DNA of 64,000 bases from Hanstruepera ponticola (GCF_012931685.1 NZ_JABANC010000007.1:18023-82022), one strand, 5' to 3'; positions 25,399-34,618 are shown, numbered from the stretch's first letter. Notes: generated by a model not told the origin, from the letters alone. Made by a program: numbers and translations.

Positions 25399-26711
25399 AT
25401 AGCTTGCATCATACGTTTACCGCCACCACCTTGCATCATTTTCATCATCTTGCTCATTTGATCAAATTGTTTTAGTAATTGATTCACTTCTTGAACCGAA
25501 GTTCCCGAACCTTTACCTATTCGTTTTTTTCTACTTGAATTTATAATAGCAGGATTAGCGCGTTCTTTTGGCGTCATAGAATGAATAATAGCCTCAATAC
25601 CTTTAAAAGCGTCATCATCTATATCAATGTTTTTCATCATTTTTCCAGCTCCAGGTATCATGCCTATTAAATCTTTCATGTTACCCATTTTCTTAATCTG
25701 TTGGATCTGCTTTAAGAAGTCATCAAATCCGAACTGATTTTTAGCTATTTTCTTTTGAAGTTTCCTAGCCTCTTCTTCATCATATTGCTCTTGAGCTCTT
25801 TCTACTAACGAAACCACATCACCCATTCCCAAAATACGGTCTGCCATACGTGACGGATAAAACACATCAATAGCTTCCATCTTCTCACCTGTACCAATAA
25901 ATTTGATAGGCTTATTAACAACCGACTTAATAGAAATGGCAGCACCACCACGTGTATCACCATCTAACTTGGTAAGGATAACACCATCAAAGTTCAGTAC
26001 ATCATTAAAAGCTTTAGCTGTGTTAACAGCATCTTGACCAGTCATGGAATCAACCACAAACAAGGTTTCCTGTGGCTGAATAGCCTTATGAATATTGGAT
26101 ATCTCGGTCATCATAGCCTCATCAACAGCTAGACGACCAGCAGTATCTATAATTACCACATTGTGACCATTGGCTTTGGCATGAGCAATACCAGCTTGCG
26201 CAATGGCAACAGGATCTTGATTGCCTTTATCACTAAAAACCTCAACATTTATCTGTTCACCAACAACATGCAACTGGTCAATAGCAGCAGGACGATACAC
26301 ATCACAAGCAACTAATAATGGTTTTTTTGTTTTTTTGTTTTTTAAGTAATTGGCCAGTTTACCAGAGAAAGTTGTTTTACCAGAACCCTGCAAACCAGAC
26401 ATTAATATAATACTTGGTGTTCCTGATAGGTTGATTCCTTCGGCATCACCACCCATAAGTTCGGTTAACTCGTCCTTTACGATTTTAACCATTAACTGAC
26501 CAGGTTGTAACGTTGTCAATACGTTTTGACCAAGTGCTTTTTCCTTTACACGATTTGTAAATTCCTTGGCAATTTTAAAATTAACATCGGCATCTAAAAG
26601 CGCTCTTCGAACTTCCTTTAAAGTTTCAGCAACATTAACTTCAGTAATACTACCATGACCTTTTAAGACATGTAACGCTTTATCTAACTTTTCACTTAAA
26701 TTATTAAACAT
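25383..26711 (-). CDS. ffh: Signal recognition particle protein Ffh
   Basis: 442 aa. It binds 4.5S RNA and signal sequences and delivers ribosomes to FtsY. The N domain (1-85) is followed by the G domain with GLQGSGKTTFSGKL, DTAGRL, TKLDGDTRGGAA and GTGEK. The methionine-rich M domain contains SSRKKRIGKGSGTSVQEVNQLLKQF (RNA binding) and ends KMMQGGGGKRMMQAMKNMR. Length is usual. A -7 element sits about 26 bases before the ATG. Confidence 0.97.
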   Translation of the reverse strand: MFNNLSEKLDKALHVLKGHGSITEVNVAETLKEVRRALLDADVNFKIAKEFTNRVKEKALGQNVLTTLQPGQLMVKIVKDELTELMGGDAEGINLSGTPSIILMSGLQGSGKTTFSGKLANYLKNKKTKKPLLVACDVYRPAAIDQLHVVGEQINVEVFSDKGNQDPVAIAQAGIAHAKANGHNVVIIDTAGRLAVDEAMMTEISNIHKAIQPQETLFVVDSMTGQDAVNTAKAFNDVLNFDGVILTKLDGDTRGGAAISIKSVVNKPIKFIGTGEKMEAIDVFYPSRMADRILGMGDVVSLVERAQEQYDEEEARKLQKKIAKNQFGFDDFLKQIQQIKKMGNMKDLIGMIPGAGKMMKNIDIDDDAFKGIEAIIHSMTPKERANPAIINSSRKKRIGKGSGTSVQEVNQLLKQFDQMSKMMKMMQGGGGKRMMQAMKNMR

Positions 26712-26736
26712 AGGATTCTTGTAATTTTAAGAATTG

Positions 26737-26744
26737 CAAATTTA
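26737..26744 (-). promoter_or_regulatory. -7 promoter element of ffh
   Basis: Minus strand TAAATTTG matches TAnnTTTG, 25 bases before the ATG. No TTG at the -33 position. Confidence 0.4.
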
Positions 26745-26779
26745 AGGATTTGTAGTGTATTTATAAAGTTTAATCAAAC

Positions 26780-26804
26780 AAAAAAAGCTACTGTTTCCAG
26801 TAGC
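26780..26804 (-). terminator. Terminator of the LamG lipoprotein gene
   Basis: GCTACTG (26787-26793) pairs with CAGTAGC (26798-26804). On the minus strand the loop is GAAA and a run of seven T follows. Confidence 0.85.
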
Positions 26805-26837
26805 CTTTCACCTAAACTAATTAACCAAAAATTAGCA

Positions 26838-29153
26838 TTACAAGCAAGTATAACATTCTGCTTCTAAATTGTATAAATCGCCTACTTCATTATTGCTTAA
26901 TGTACGTCTGTAAACGCGTAAATCATCCAAACGGCCTTGAAAACCTTCACCTAAAAGATATTGAGATGTAGGATCAGGTCCAATGCTCAAATCGGAGTTC
27001 TCATCAATATTTCTTAAGACGCCGTCTCTATATAATCTAACAGTATTATTGGAATCTACTGTAACAACCAAGTGATGCCAGTCTGTATTATCCCAAACAA
27101 CATCTACCTCTTGATTCCAATCATTATCCCAAAGTGATGTGTTTAAATTATCAAAAAACAAAGGCGTATTTAAATCGTAAACTCCCAATTGAAATCCAAC
27201 GGTAGCATTACCTGGCTTTCTAAAAAACACTTCTAAATTTCCTGCGTCTGTATTTTGCATCTTAAACCAAACACTTATTGAAAAACTATCACCTTGTACT
27301 AATTGATTTTGTGTTGTAACTGGTATAGAGAAATTTGTATTTCCATCTAACGAAACAGCACAAGTGGCATTTCCAGCACGATCTTCTGTTAGAAATGTGA
27401 ATCCTTCAACAATTTCGCCACTAATTAGATCTTTAACTTCACCTCCAAATGGCATATAGATAATTAAATCATTCATTAATGTTCCCGGGTTATCACAATT
27501 TGAACAATCTTGTTCCATGACCATCGTACTATTACTATTTATCGCTTCGAATGCCATTATATCTGGGCATTCAACTAATAGCCAACTACCCGAAATAGCC
27601 TGAATATCTGGGCCTGCAACACTGTTAAACTCTAATATAGTTCCTGAACCCGATTGTGAAGTGGACCACATAGAAACAATAGTTAAACCGTTTCCAGTTA
27701 TAACTACCGTGCCGTCTGAATTAAAATCTAAATCATAAACAGCTAAATTACCACTTCCATCAAAATCAACCACGTTCCATATACACTCTACTAAATGAGC
27801 ATCAAGTTCTTGCTCTGAACATGGCACATTACATTGTTCAACAACTAACGTGATTTCAAAAACTTGAAAAGCTCCATTATCTGCTTCAATTCTTAAATAA
27901 ATAGTTTGTGGGTTTGTTGTGTTAGTAAATGTGTTTGGTTGTGCAATGGCATTCACATTGGCTTGAGCATTTGTCAAACTTAAATGAAATGAAGCTGAAA
28001 AATTTGCATCACAAATGATGTTGCCCAACACTAATGTTTCTAATTCAAATATTGCAAATCCATCATTATCAAAATCACATGCTGTTACTGTTGTATTTCC
28101 GAAACAATCAAATGGTAAGTCCGTATTATCACAATCTTGTTCCAACTCTAAAGTAATTGTATTGGCTCCTTCACCTTGAAAATATACAATTCTGTTTTCA
28201 TCACAACTTTGAAGTATCCACTCTCCATTTAGCAAATCAAAAGTTACTAAACCATCGATAGTTAATGCATTTTCATTAAACTCATCAACAGTCCAATTTC
28301 CTGTTTCTGTTACTGTAGGAGTTCCATTTACAACCACTGTTCCGTCTAAGTTGAAAACCAGATGATTTTCATCAACAGCATCACCATTTGCATCATAGGT
28401 ATAACCGTCCAAACCACATTCCACAAGCCATCCTGTTAATTCCGCATAATTTGCTTCACAGTCATCAATAGAACAGTTTGCATCAGCTGCTTCAATAGCA
28501 TCCTCTAGTTCTTGATTACTATTGACTTCAACGGTATTCCCATTTACATAAACAAGGGTAACTGGAAAATTTAAACTTGCCAATACACCTTGGTTGCCGT
28601 TCTCTAAATTATCTAAAAATATATATAACTCGTAATCATTGTTTATTTCAACTGTTTCAATAACCTGGAAATTAGTGTTATAAATTGAAAACACTATGGG
28701 ATACACAAAATCCACACACTCAATGACATCTTCATTGGCAACACAACTTTCAATAAAAGCATCTAACTCTTCAACAGATTCTATATTAATTTCTGTATAA
28801 TCATTTAAAATAATAGTTATTGGAAACAAGAAATCTATATCATCCTCGTCATTCGGGTTCTCGTTAAATATAGCTTCGATAATACTAAAATCGTCAATAG
28901 ACTCTATTGTAATTGTTATTCCATTAGCCACTATAGTTACAGGCAAATTAACTGTAAAACAGTCGCTACCATCCATAATATTATCAACTGTACCATCATT
29001 GGAAGCGGTATTACGCATTAAAGTAGCAAGTGTTGAATTTGGCGTGATGGTTTCTTCTTGATTTGGAGGGGTTTCTTCATTGGCTTCTTCTTGACATGAT
29101 ACGCCAACAAACAACATCATAAGTAGTAACAAAAGTGAAAATTTAAATTTCAT
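26838..29153 (-). CDS. Large lipoprotein with C-terminal LamG/concanavalin-like domain
   Basis: 771 aa. Lipoprotein signal with Cys20 (FVGVSCQEEANEE), followed by an acidic, Thr/Pro-rich linker. Residues about 60-230 hold repeated segments of the kind FPVTIVLNxxTEINIESVEELDAFIESC. Two lipocalin-like modules follow (ELTGWLVECGLDGYTYDANGD..., ELDAHLVECIWNVVDFDGSGN...). The last 190 residues are a LamG-like jelly roll (FSISVWFKM, HHLVVTVDSNNTVRLYRDG, RLDDLRVYRRTLSNNEV). Surface binding of glycans is inferred. It is divergent from the sigma-factor operon at 29255, a possible target of it. Confidence 0.8.
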   Translation of the reverse strand: MKFKFSLLLLLMMLFVGVSCQEEANEETPPNQEETITPNSTLATLMRNTASNDGTVDNIMDGSDCFTVNLPVTIVANGITITIESIDDFSIIEAIFNENPNDEDDIDFLFPITIILNDYTEINIESVEELDAFIESCVANEDVIECVDFVYPIVFSIYNTNFQVIETVEINNDYELYIFLDNLENGNQGVLASLNFPVTLVYVNGNTVEVNSNQELEDAIEAADANCSIDDCEANYAELTGWLVECGLDGYTYDANGDAVDENHLVFNLDGTVVVNGTPTVTETGNWTVDEFNENALTIDGLVTFDLLNGEWILQSCDENRIVYFQGEGANTITLELEQDCDNTDLPFDCFGNTTVTACDFDNDGFAIFELETLVLGNIICDANFSASFHLSLTNAQANVNAIAQPNTFTNTTNPQTIYLRIEADNGAFQVFEITLVVEQCNVPCSEQELDAHLVECIWNVVDFDGSGNLAVYDLDFNSDGTVVITGNGLTIVSMWSTSQSGSGTILEFNSVAGPDIQAISGSWLLVECPDIMAFEAINSNSTMVMEQDCSNCDNPGTLMNDLIIYMPFGGEVKDLISGEIVEGFTFLTEDRAGNATCAVSLDGNTNFSIPVTTQNQLVQGDSFSISVWFKMQNTDAGNLEVFFRKPGNATVGFQLGVYDLNTPLFFDNLNTSLWDNDWNQEVDVVWDNTDWHHLVVTVDSNNTVRLYRDGVLRNIDENSDLSIGPDPTSQYLLGEGFQGRLDDLRVYRRTLSNNEVGDLYNLEAECYTCL

Positions 29154-29254
29154 AACATGAATTTTATTGGTTATTTACAATATAACAGTTCCGTTTAAAA
29201 ATGTCCTACCTCTGTATTTCTTTTTTTATACATTTACGAACATAAAACCTAAAA

Positions 29255-29770
29255 ATGCCCAAAGACTTAAACAACCATATTTGCGATGAAGCTTTATTTT
29301 CAAAGGCATTTAGTGACTATTCTAAAGACCTACATGATTTCCTATATTACAAATTTGGTAGTCATATTAATCCGCAAGACAAAGTCCAAGAAGCTTTTGT
29401 AAAGCTTTGGCAAAAGTGCAAAGATGTTAAACCTTCAAAGGCAAAATCATTTTTATTTACGGTTGCCAACAATTTAACATTGAATGATATTGCCCATCAA
29501 AAAGTCGTGTTAAAATTTCAGGAAACCAAGCCCAAATCATCTACCCATGAAGATCCGGAATTCCTAATGCAGGAACAAGAATATAAACTAAAATTACAAA
29601 AGGCTATTTCTAACTTAACCGAAGCACAACGTGTGGCATTCTTAATGAACCGTATTGAAGGCAAGAAGCATAAAGAAATCGCTGAAGTTTTGAATATTTC
29701 ACAAAAAGCTGTTGAGAAACGTATTTATGGTGCATTAAAACAATTACGAAAAGAAATTGAGGGAATTTAA
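29255..29770 (+). CDS. ECF-type RNA polymerase sigma factor
   Basis: 171 aa. Region 2 (about 15-80) includes DKVQEAFVKLWQ and AKSFLFTVANNLTLND; region 4 (about 115-168) includes LTEAQRVAFLMNRIEGKKHKEIAEVLNISQKAVEKRIYGALKQLRK. It directs transcription of a small regulon and is expected to be held inactive by the FecR-type protein encoded 55 bases downstream. The set sigma / FecR / TonB receptor is the classical Fec-type surface-signalling arrangement. Confidence 0.95.
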   Translation: MPKDLNNHICDEALFSKAFSDYSKDLHDFLYYKFGSHINPQDKVQEAFVKLWQKCKDVKPSKAKSFLFTVANNLTLNDIAHQKVVLKFQETKPKSSTHEDPEFLMQEQEYKLKLQKAISNLTEAQRVAFLMNRIEGKKHKEIAEVLNISQKAVEKRIYGALKQLRKEIEGI

Positions 29771-29825
29771 TACTTTGAGGTAGGAGAAAAAGAGTCAAGT
29801 CTGTTATATATATGAAATACTGATT

Positions 29826-30728
29826 ATGGATAGAGAATATTTAATAAAAAAATGGTTGAATCACGACTTGAATGCTGAAGAAGAAAGCGCTTTCAAAGCA
29901 TTGGATGACTATCCTGATTTGAAAAAATTATCACATGCTCTAAAGGACTTCTCGGCTCCCGAATTAGATAATGAATCAGTATACTCTAAAATTCAAGAGA
30001 AAATTTCAACAAGTAACAATACAAAAAACAATACGGCTTGGTTTAAACCATTTTTAAGAATTGCCGCTGTTATTGCAGTCATTTTCAGCATGTATTATTA
30101 TACAACAACACTTGACACCACAACGGAAACCCTATTAGCAGAAAAGACTGAAATCACCTTACCAGATCAAACATTAGTAACACTGAATGCTAAATCGTCA
30201 CTTACTTTCAATAAAAAGAATTGGAGTTCCAAAAGAGATGTACACTTGGATGGCGAAGCCTTTTTTGATGTTGAAAAAGGATCAGAATTCACCGTTTTAA
30301 CAAGTTCAGGAAACATAACGGTTCTTGGTACTGAATTCAATGTAAAAAACAGACATGACTATTTTGAAGTCACTTGCTATGAAGGCTCTGTAAAAGTCAT
30401 TGCTAATACAAAAACCAAAGTGTTAAAACCTGGAGACCAGTTTTTAATCATTGATGGGAAATATATTGCTCAAGAAAAAGAAAAAAACAAAAAACCAAGT
30501 TGGCTGGGTAACGAAAGTTATTTTAAGAGTATTCCTTACAAGTATGTGTTACGTGAATTTGAACGGCAATACAAGGTTTCATTTAATTCTGATGCTATTG
30601 ATTCTGAACGATTATACACAGGAAGTTTTGTTCACGACAATCAGGAATTAGCTCTAAAGACTATTACGCTACCTTTAAACCTTAACTTTAACATTAAAAA
30701 CAGTGTGATTGTACTAAACCGTGAGTAG
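29826..30728 (+). CDS. FecR family anti-sigma factor
   Basis: 300 aa. The cytoplasmic N-terminus (about 1-75) has an anti-sigma-like helix bundle (EYLIKKWLNHDLNAEEESAF). One membrane helix is at about 78-93 (FLRIAAVIAVIFSMYYY). The periplasmic FecR domain follows (ITLPDQTLVTLNAKSSLTF, VHLDGEAFFDVEKGSEFTVLTSSGNITVLGTEFNV), and a C-terminal DUF4974-type domain (KSIPYKYVLREFERQYKVSF). It senses the loaded receptor and controls the sigma factor. The stop overlaps the receptor start by 8 bases. Confidence 0.95.
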   Translation: MDREYLIKKWLNHDLNAEEESAFKALDDYPDLKKLSHALKDFSAPELDNESVYSKIQEKISTSNNTKNNTAWFKPFLRIAAVIAVIFSMYYYTTTLDTTTETLLAEKTEITLPDQTLVTLNAKSSLTFNKKNWSSKRDVHLDGEAFFDVEKGSEFTVLTSSGNITVLGTEFNVKNRHDYFEVTCYEGSVKVIANTKTKVLKPGDQFLIIDGKYIAQEKEKNKKPSWLGNESYFKSIPYKYVLREFERQYKVSFNSDAIDSERLYTGSFVHDNQELALKTITLPLNLNFNIKNSVIVLNRE

Positions 30729-33009
30729 TATTAAAACAATAATTATTACCTGTTTATTTTTATGTAATTTTCTTTTAGTTCGTGCTCAAAATCAAACTAA
30801 TAAGGAGCCGCTTTCTGATGTTCTCGAAATGTTATCAGAACAATATCAAGTTCGTTTTTCCTATGCCGATGAGCATGTGATTGGTAAAACTGTTAGGCTT
30901 CCTGATGAAGACCTATCTCTTGAAACCCTCATCACATTCTTACAAAAAGAAACCCATTTGGTATTTCAGCAAATAGACACTAACAACTATGTTATAAGAA
31001 ATTCTATTACTGACACTCAATTTTTAGACGAAGTGCTTATCACCAAATTCTTAACTGAAGGAATTTCCATAAAAACTGATGGCACCTCTGAAATAAATCT
31101 TGACGAATTTGGCATATTACCTGGCTTGATTGAACCTGATGTTTTGCAAACTATTCAAGCACTTCCGGGAATAACTAGTGTTGATGAGCGTGTATCTAAC
31201 CTTAATATTCGAGGTGGAACAAATGATCAAAATCTTATTATGTGGGATGGCATAAAAATGTATCAATCAGGTCATTTTTTTGGTTTGATTTCTGCATTCA
31301 ATCCCTCATTAATCAATGCTGTATCCATTTCTAAAAATGGTACAAGCGCCCAATTTGGCGACGGTGTTTCAGGAATAATTAATATGCATAGTTCTGATAG
31401 TATTCATGATAAAGTTCAAGGTGGATTTGGTAGTAATCTAATTGCCGCAGATGGTTATATTAAAGTACCTATTACTAAAAAAATTGGTGTTCAAGTTTCA
31501 GCAAAACGGTCGCTTACCGATGTTTTTAATACACCTACTTACAACCAGTATTTTGATAGGATTTTTCAAGATTCAGATTTAACTCAACAAAACAGTAATC
31601 GTATTACCCAAGACGAACGCTTTTATTTTTATGATGTTTCAGCTAAAGTGATATTAAAACCCACCCCAAAAGATCAAATAACTATAAGTGGTCTGAAAAT
31701 ATTTAATTCCTTGGATTATCGCGAAACTTCAATTGCTAACAGCTTCAGTCAATCTTCAACCAGTAAACTGATACAAGAAAGTATGGCTTTGGGATTTGAA
31801 TACAAACGAAATTGGCAACCCAAATTACAAACCACAATAACGACCTCATTATCTAATTATGATTTAAACTCAAAAAACAACGATGTAAGTAATAATCAAC
31901 GGCTCATCCAAGAAAATGATGTCAGAGACAATAGGTTTGAATTTCAAGCCAATTATCAAATAAATGGTAATTTAAATTATTTAGGAGGCTATCAATATGC
32001 TGAAATTGGCATGAGCAACCTAGAAGACGTTTCTAATCCTGAATATAGGCGTTACGTGAAGGAAGTACTTCGGGCACACGGTCTATTTAACGAAGTTAGT
32101 TTTAAGTCTAATTCAGGAAAAACCTATGCCAGATTAGGGCTTCGCGCTAATTATATTGAACAGTTTTCTGACTTTTTTATGGAGCCTAGATTGGCAATCA
32201 ATCAAAAGATTTCAAAAAACTTTAGGTTAGAACTATTAGCCGAACTGAAAAGTCAGACGGCTTCTCAAATAATTGATTTACAAGATGATTTTCTAGGTGT
32301 TGAAAAAAGGCGCTGGATACTGTCCAACAATGACGATATACCAATTATTCAAAGTCAGCAGTTATCATTGGGAACACATTATAAAAAGAAATCACTGCTA
32401 GTTAGTTTGGAAGGATACATCAAACAGGTTGAAGGTATTACCTCTAGAAGTCAAGGGTTTCAAAACCAATATCAATATACCAACACGAGTGGCTCCTATA
32501 CAATATCAGGGTTAGATTTTTTAATTAACCAGCAATTTGATAACTGGAGTACTTGGTTAAGCTATTCGGTAAGTAAAAATGATTACACTTTTAATGATCT
32601 TAATAATGGCATTGACTTTCCCAATAACATTGACATAAGACACCAAATTACTTTTGCCGGAACCTACAGTATTAATAATTTAAAATTGGCTTTAGGTATG
32701 AATTGGCATTCCGGAAGACCTACAACAGGTTACAATACTGAAAACCCTATAGCCATTGGAAACATAAACTATAATGAACCAAACAGCAGTAATCTTTCAA
32801 GTTATTTTAGAACCGATTGTTCAGCGACATATAAATTTAAGCTTACCAAAAAATGGCAAGCACATTTAGGTGCCTCTATTTGGAATCTCTTTAATACTAA
32901 AAATACCATTAACAACTATTATCAGCTAAACAACCAAAACACGGTTACCGAAATCAATACGCAATCTTTGGGTATAACACCCAACTTTACCTTTCGGGTA
33001 AGTTTTTAA
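30721..33009 (+). CDS. TonB-dependent receptor with N-terminal STN signalling domain
   Basis: 762 aa, GTG start inside the fecR stop (overlap GTGAGTAG). Signal peptide to about residue 23 (LLVRAQ). The STN/secretin-like domain covers about 25-100 (LSDVLEMLSEQYQVRFSYADEHV). The plug (about 125-235) has LPGITSVDERVSNLNIRGG and QFGDGVSGIINM. The barrel ends in Phe (FTFRVSF). No SusD partner follows and no starch/glycan genes are present, so the ligand could be a siderophore, vitamin, peptide or sugar. Import would require ExbBD-TonB. Confidence 0.93.
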   Translation: MSSIKTIIITCLFLCNFLLVRAQNQTNKEPLSDVLEMLSEQYQVRFSYADEHVIGKTVRLPDEDLSLETLITFLQKETHLVFQQIDTNNYVIRNSITDTQFLDEVLITKFLTEGISIKTDGTSEINLDEFGILPGLIEPDVLQTIQALPGITSVDERVSNLNIRGGTNDQNLIMWDGIKMYQSGHFFGLISAFNPSLINAVSISKNGTSAQFGDGVSGIINMHSSDSIHDKVQGGFGSNLIAADGYIKVPITKKIGVQVSAKRSLTDVFNTPTYNQYFDRIFQDSDLTQQNSNRITQDERFYFYDVSAKVILKPTPKDQITISGLKIFNSLDYRETSIANSFSQSSTSKLIQESMALGFEYKRNWQPKLQTTITTSLSNYDLNSKNNDVSNNQRLIQENDVRDNRFEFQANYQINGNLNYLGGYQYAEIGMSNLEDVSNPEYRRYVKEVLRAHGLFNEVSFKSNSGKTYARLGLRANYIEQFSDFFMEPRLAINQKISKNFRLELLAELKSQTASQIIDLQDDFLGVEKRRWILSNNDDIPIIQSQQLSLGTHYKKKSLLVSLEGYIKQVEGITSRSQGFQNQYQYTNTSGSYTISGLDFLINQQFDNWSTWLSYSVSKNDYTFNDLNNGIDFPNNIDIRHQITFAGTYSINNLKLALGMNWHSGRPTTGYNTENPIAIGNINYNEPNSSNLSSYFRTDCSATYKFKLTKKWQAHLGASIWNLFNTKNTINNYYQLNNQNTVTEINTQSLGITPNFTFRVSF

Positions 33010-33013
33010 GCAA

Positions 33014-33493
33014 CTATATTTTTTCGAAAATTAGTTCGTCTGTACCATCATTTGTCAACTCAATTCGTGACTCCGTATAAGATTCTACATGCCAGTCATC
33101 AGACAATTCCTCATAAGCTGGTGGAGAATCAAATGATAAATTAAAATTCACACCATCATTGTTACTGTTATTTGACACCAAATAAGTACCATTATGAGTA
33201 TCAATACCATCAGTAGCAGCTACCGTGCCTTGTGACGTAAAACTAAAACCAAATGTTGTATAGTTATTGGTTTCTTCATGATCAGTATCAAAATAAAATG
33301 CCACACGCCAAGTGCCTTGTAACATAAGTGCTTTTACTTGTTGCACCTGAACAGACACATTGTTGCCGCCTCCATTTCCGCCTCCATTTCCACCTCCAGA
33401 GCCACTATCATCACTTGAACTGGAACAACCTGCAATTATAAAGAGTATTGCTAGGATACATACTTTATGGATAACCCATTTATTTTTCATCAC
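33014..33493 (-). CDS. Small lipoprotein with Gly-Gly-Gly-Asn spacer
   Basis: 159 aa (ATG at 33493; a second ATG one codon later is equally possible). Lipoprotein signal with Cys23 (FIIAGCSSSSDD) followed by a GGGN-repeat spacer and a lipocalin-like beta domain (LQGTWRVAFYFDTDHEETN, NGTYLVSNNSN, DELIFEKI). It converges on the receptor gene with 4 bases between stops. Flavobacteria have many such lipoproteins; function unknown. Confidence 0.75.
   Translation of the reverse strand: MMKNKWVIHKVCILAILFIIAGCSSSSDDSGSGGGNGGGNGGGNNVSVQVQQVKALMLQGTWRVAFYFDTDHEETNNYTTFGFSFTSQGTVAATDGIDTHNGTYLVSNNSNNDGVNFNLSFDSPPAYEELSDDWHVESYTESRIELTNDGTDELIFEKI
33366..33401. repeat. 12-bp tandem repeat encoding the GGGN spacer
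   Basis: Two perfect units of CCGCCTCCATTT (33366-33377, 33378-33389) and one degenerate unit (33390-33401). Lengths in multiples of 12 keep the frame, so copy number could vary without breaking the gene. Confidence 0.8.
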
Positions 33494-33656
33494 GCTATTT
33501 TTATTTATAAATTACGGTACTAATCTAAAAATAATTTCTGAATTTTATCAAGTGATTAACCACACATTCAAGCAAAATTACGTACAACTACGTATTGACT
33601 TTATAAACTTAAAAAACTAACTTCGCTTATCATGAGATATAAAACATTAAAACGAT

Positions 33657-33678
33657 TTATATCACTACGTTGGCATTA
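33657..33678 (+). repeat. Left imperfect inverted repeat of the single-gene cassette
   Basis: Its inner 10 bases, GTTGGCATTA (33669-33678), are exactly the reverse complement of 34598-34607. The outer part TTATATCAC resembles the reverse complement of the right end (TTATACAC). It lies 16 bases before the ATG of the cassette gene. Confidence 0.65.
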
Positions 33679-33694
33679 ATTTAAAGAAAAGAAT

Positions 33695-34591
33695 ATGAAA
33701 AAAAATTGGCTTGTCACATCAGGTTTTTCGGAAATAACTGAGACAGAAATAAAGTACATTCCAAAAACCATAAAGGATGAATTAAACGAAGATAGAATTG
33801 TAAATTCAATTGTTAGCACTGATATTGAATTTGAAAATGGAACGATTGAATTTGAAGTTCAATCCAAAGATATTTATGGAATTTGCCAACTAATTTTAAA
33901 CAGTGATACTGGACCTGACTTGAATGTTGGACTAAATACATCAGGTTATTTATATGGAATAGTTCAATTTAACAGAAAAACAAATAAATGGGAATTACTT
34001 AAGGGAGTTGGTGAACAAGAAACTTTTGACACCTCTAAATTCTACAAATTAAAAATTACAGTTACTGGTTCAATAATTTCTCTATTTGTTAATGGCATTT
34101 TAATTGCATCTGCAATAGAAAATGTCAGAAAAGGACAACTTCAAATTGCCTTTTCATCAAGAAAAGAAATAATTGTTAAAAACTTTAAAGTAAATCTTTT
34201 AAAACCAAAGGCATTTATAGTAATGCAATTTACCGAAGATTATAATCAATTATATACTGAGGTAATTAAACCAGTTTGCGAAAGTTATGGACTTGAAGTT
34301 GAGAGAGCTGACGAATTTTACACAGCAACACCAATTATAAAAGACATAGTAAAATCAATAAAAAATGCGTCCGTAATTATTGCAGAAATTACACCTGACA
34401 ATCCAAATGTATTTTATGAAGTAGGTTATGCTCATGCAATTGAGAAACCAACAATTTTATTAAGTGATATAAAAAGAGATAAACTTCCTTTTGACATATC
34501 TGGATTTAGAACATTATTTTACGAAAATACTATTGCTGGAAAAACTAAAGTTGAAAGAAACTTAAAGAAATTTCTTGAGAATATTTTTTAA
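33695..34591 (+). CDS. Lectin-like domain fused to a deoxyribosyltransferase/TIR-like nucleotide-binding domain
   Basis: 298 aa, no signal peptide, so cytoplasmic. Residues about 30-166 form a concanavalin/LamG-like beta sandwich (FENGTIEFEVQ, ISLFVNGILIASA, KGQLQIAFSSRKEI). Residues about 171-260 match the Rossmann-like domain related to nucleoside 2-deoxyribosyltransferases and TIR domains: KAFIVMQFTEDY, VEVERADEF-like strand, then NASVIIAEITPDNPNVFYEVGYAHA, where E242 is the candidate catalytic residue. In several defence proteins such domains cleave NAD or nucleotides; that role here is inference. The gene sits alone between imperfect inverted repeats. Confidence 0.75.
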   Translation: MKKNWLVTSGFSEITETEIKYIPKTIKDELNEDRIVNSIVSTDIEFENGTIEFEVQSKDIYGICQLILNSDTGPDLNVGLNTSGYLYGIVQFNRKTNKWELLKGVGEQETFDTSKFYKLKITVTGSIISLFVNGILIASAIENVRKGQLQIAFSSRKEIIVKNFKVNLLKPKAFIVMQFTEDYNQLYTEVIKPVCESYGLEVERADEFYTATPIIKDIVKSIKNASVIIAEITPDNPNVFYEVGYAHAIEKPTILLSDIKRDKLPFDISGFRTLFYENTIAGKTKVERNLKKFLENIF

Positions 34592-34597
34592 TAAAAC

Positions 34598-34618
34598 TAA
34601 TGCCAACAACGTGTATAA
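34598..34618 (-). repeat. Right imperfect inverted repeat of the single-gene cassette
   Basis: TAATGCCAAC (34598-34607) is the exact inverted copy of 33669-33678, continued by AACGTGTATAA. It starts 6 bases after the stop codon of the cassette gene. Confidence 0.65.

Noticed and set aside
33657..34618. Classical integron attC site at the cassette ends
   Set aside because: The cores do not fit the usual RYYYAAC/GTTRRRY pattern (the base next to GTTGG is C then A), and no integron integrase is in the window. Kept only as a general inverted-repeat cassette.
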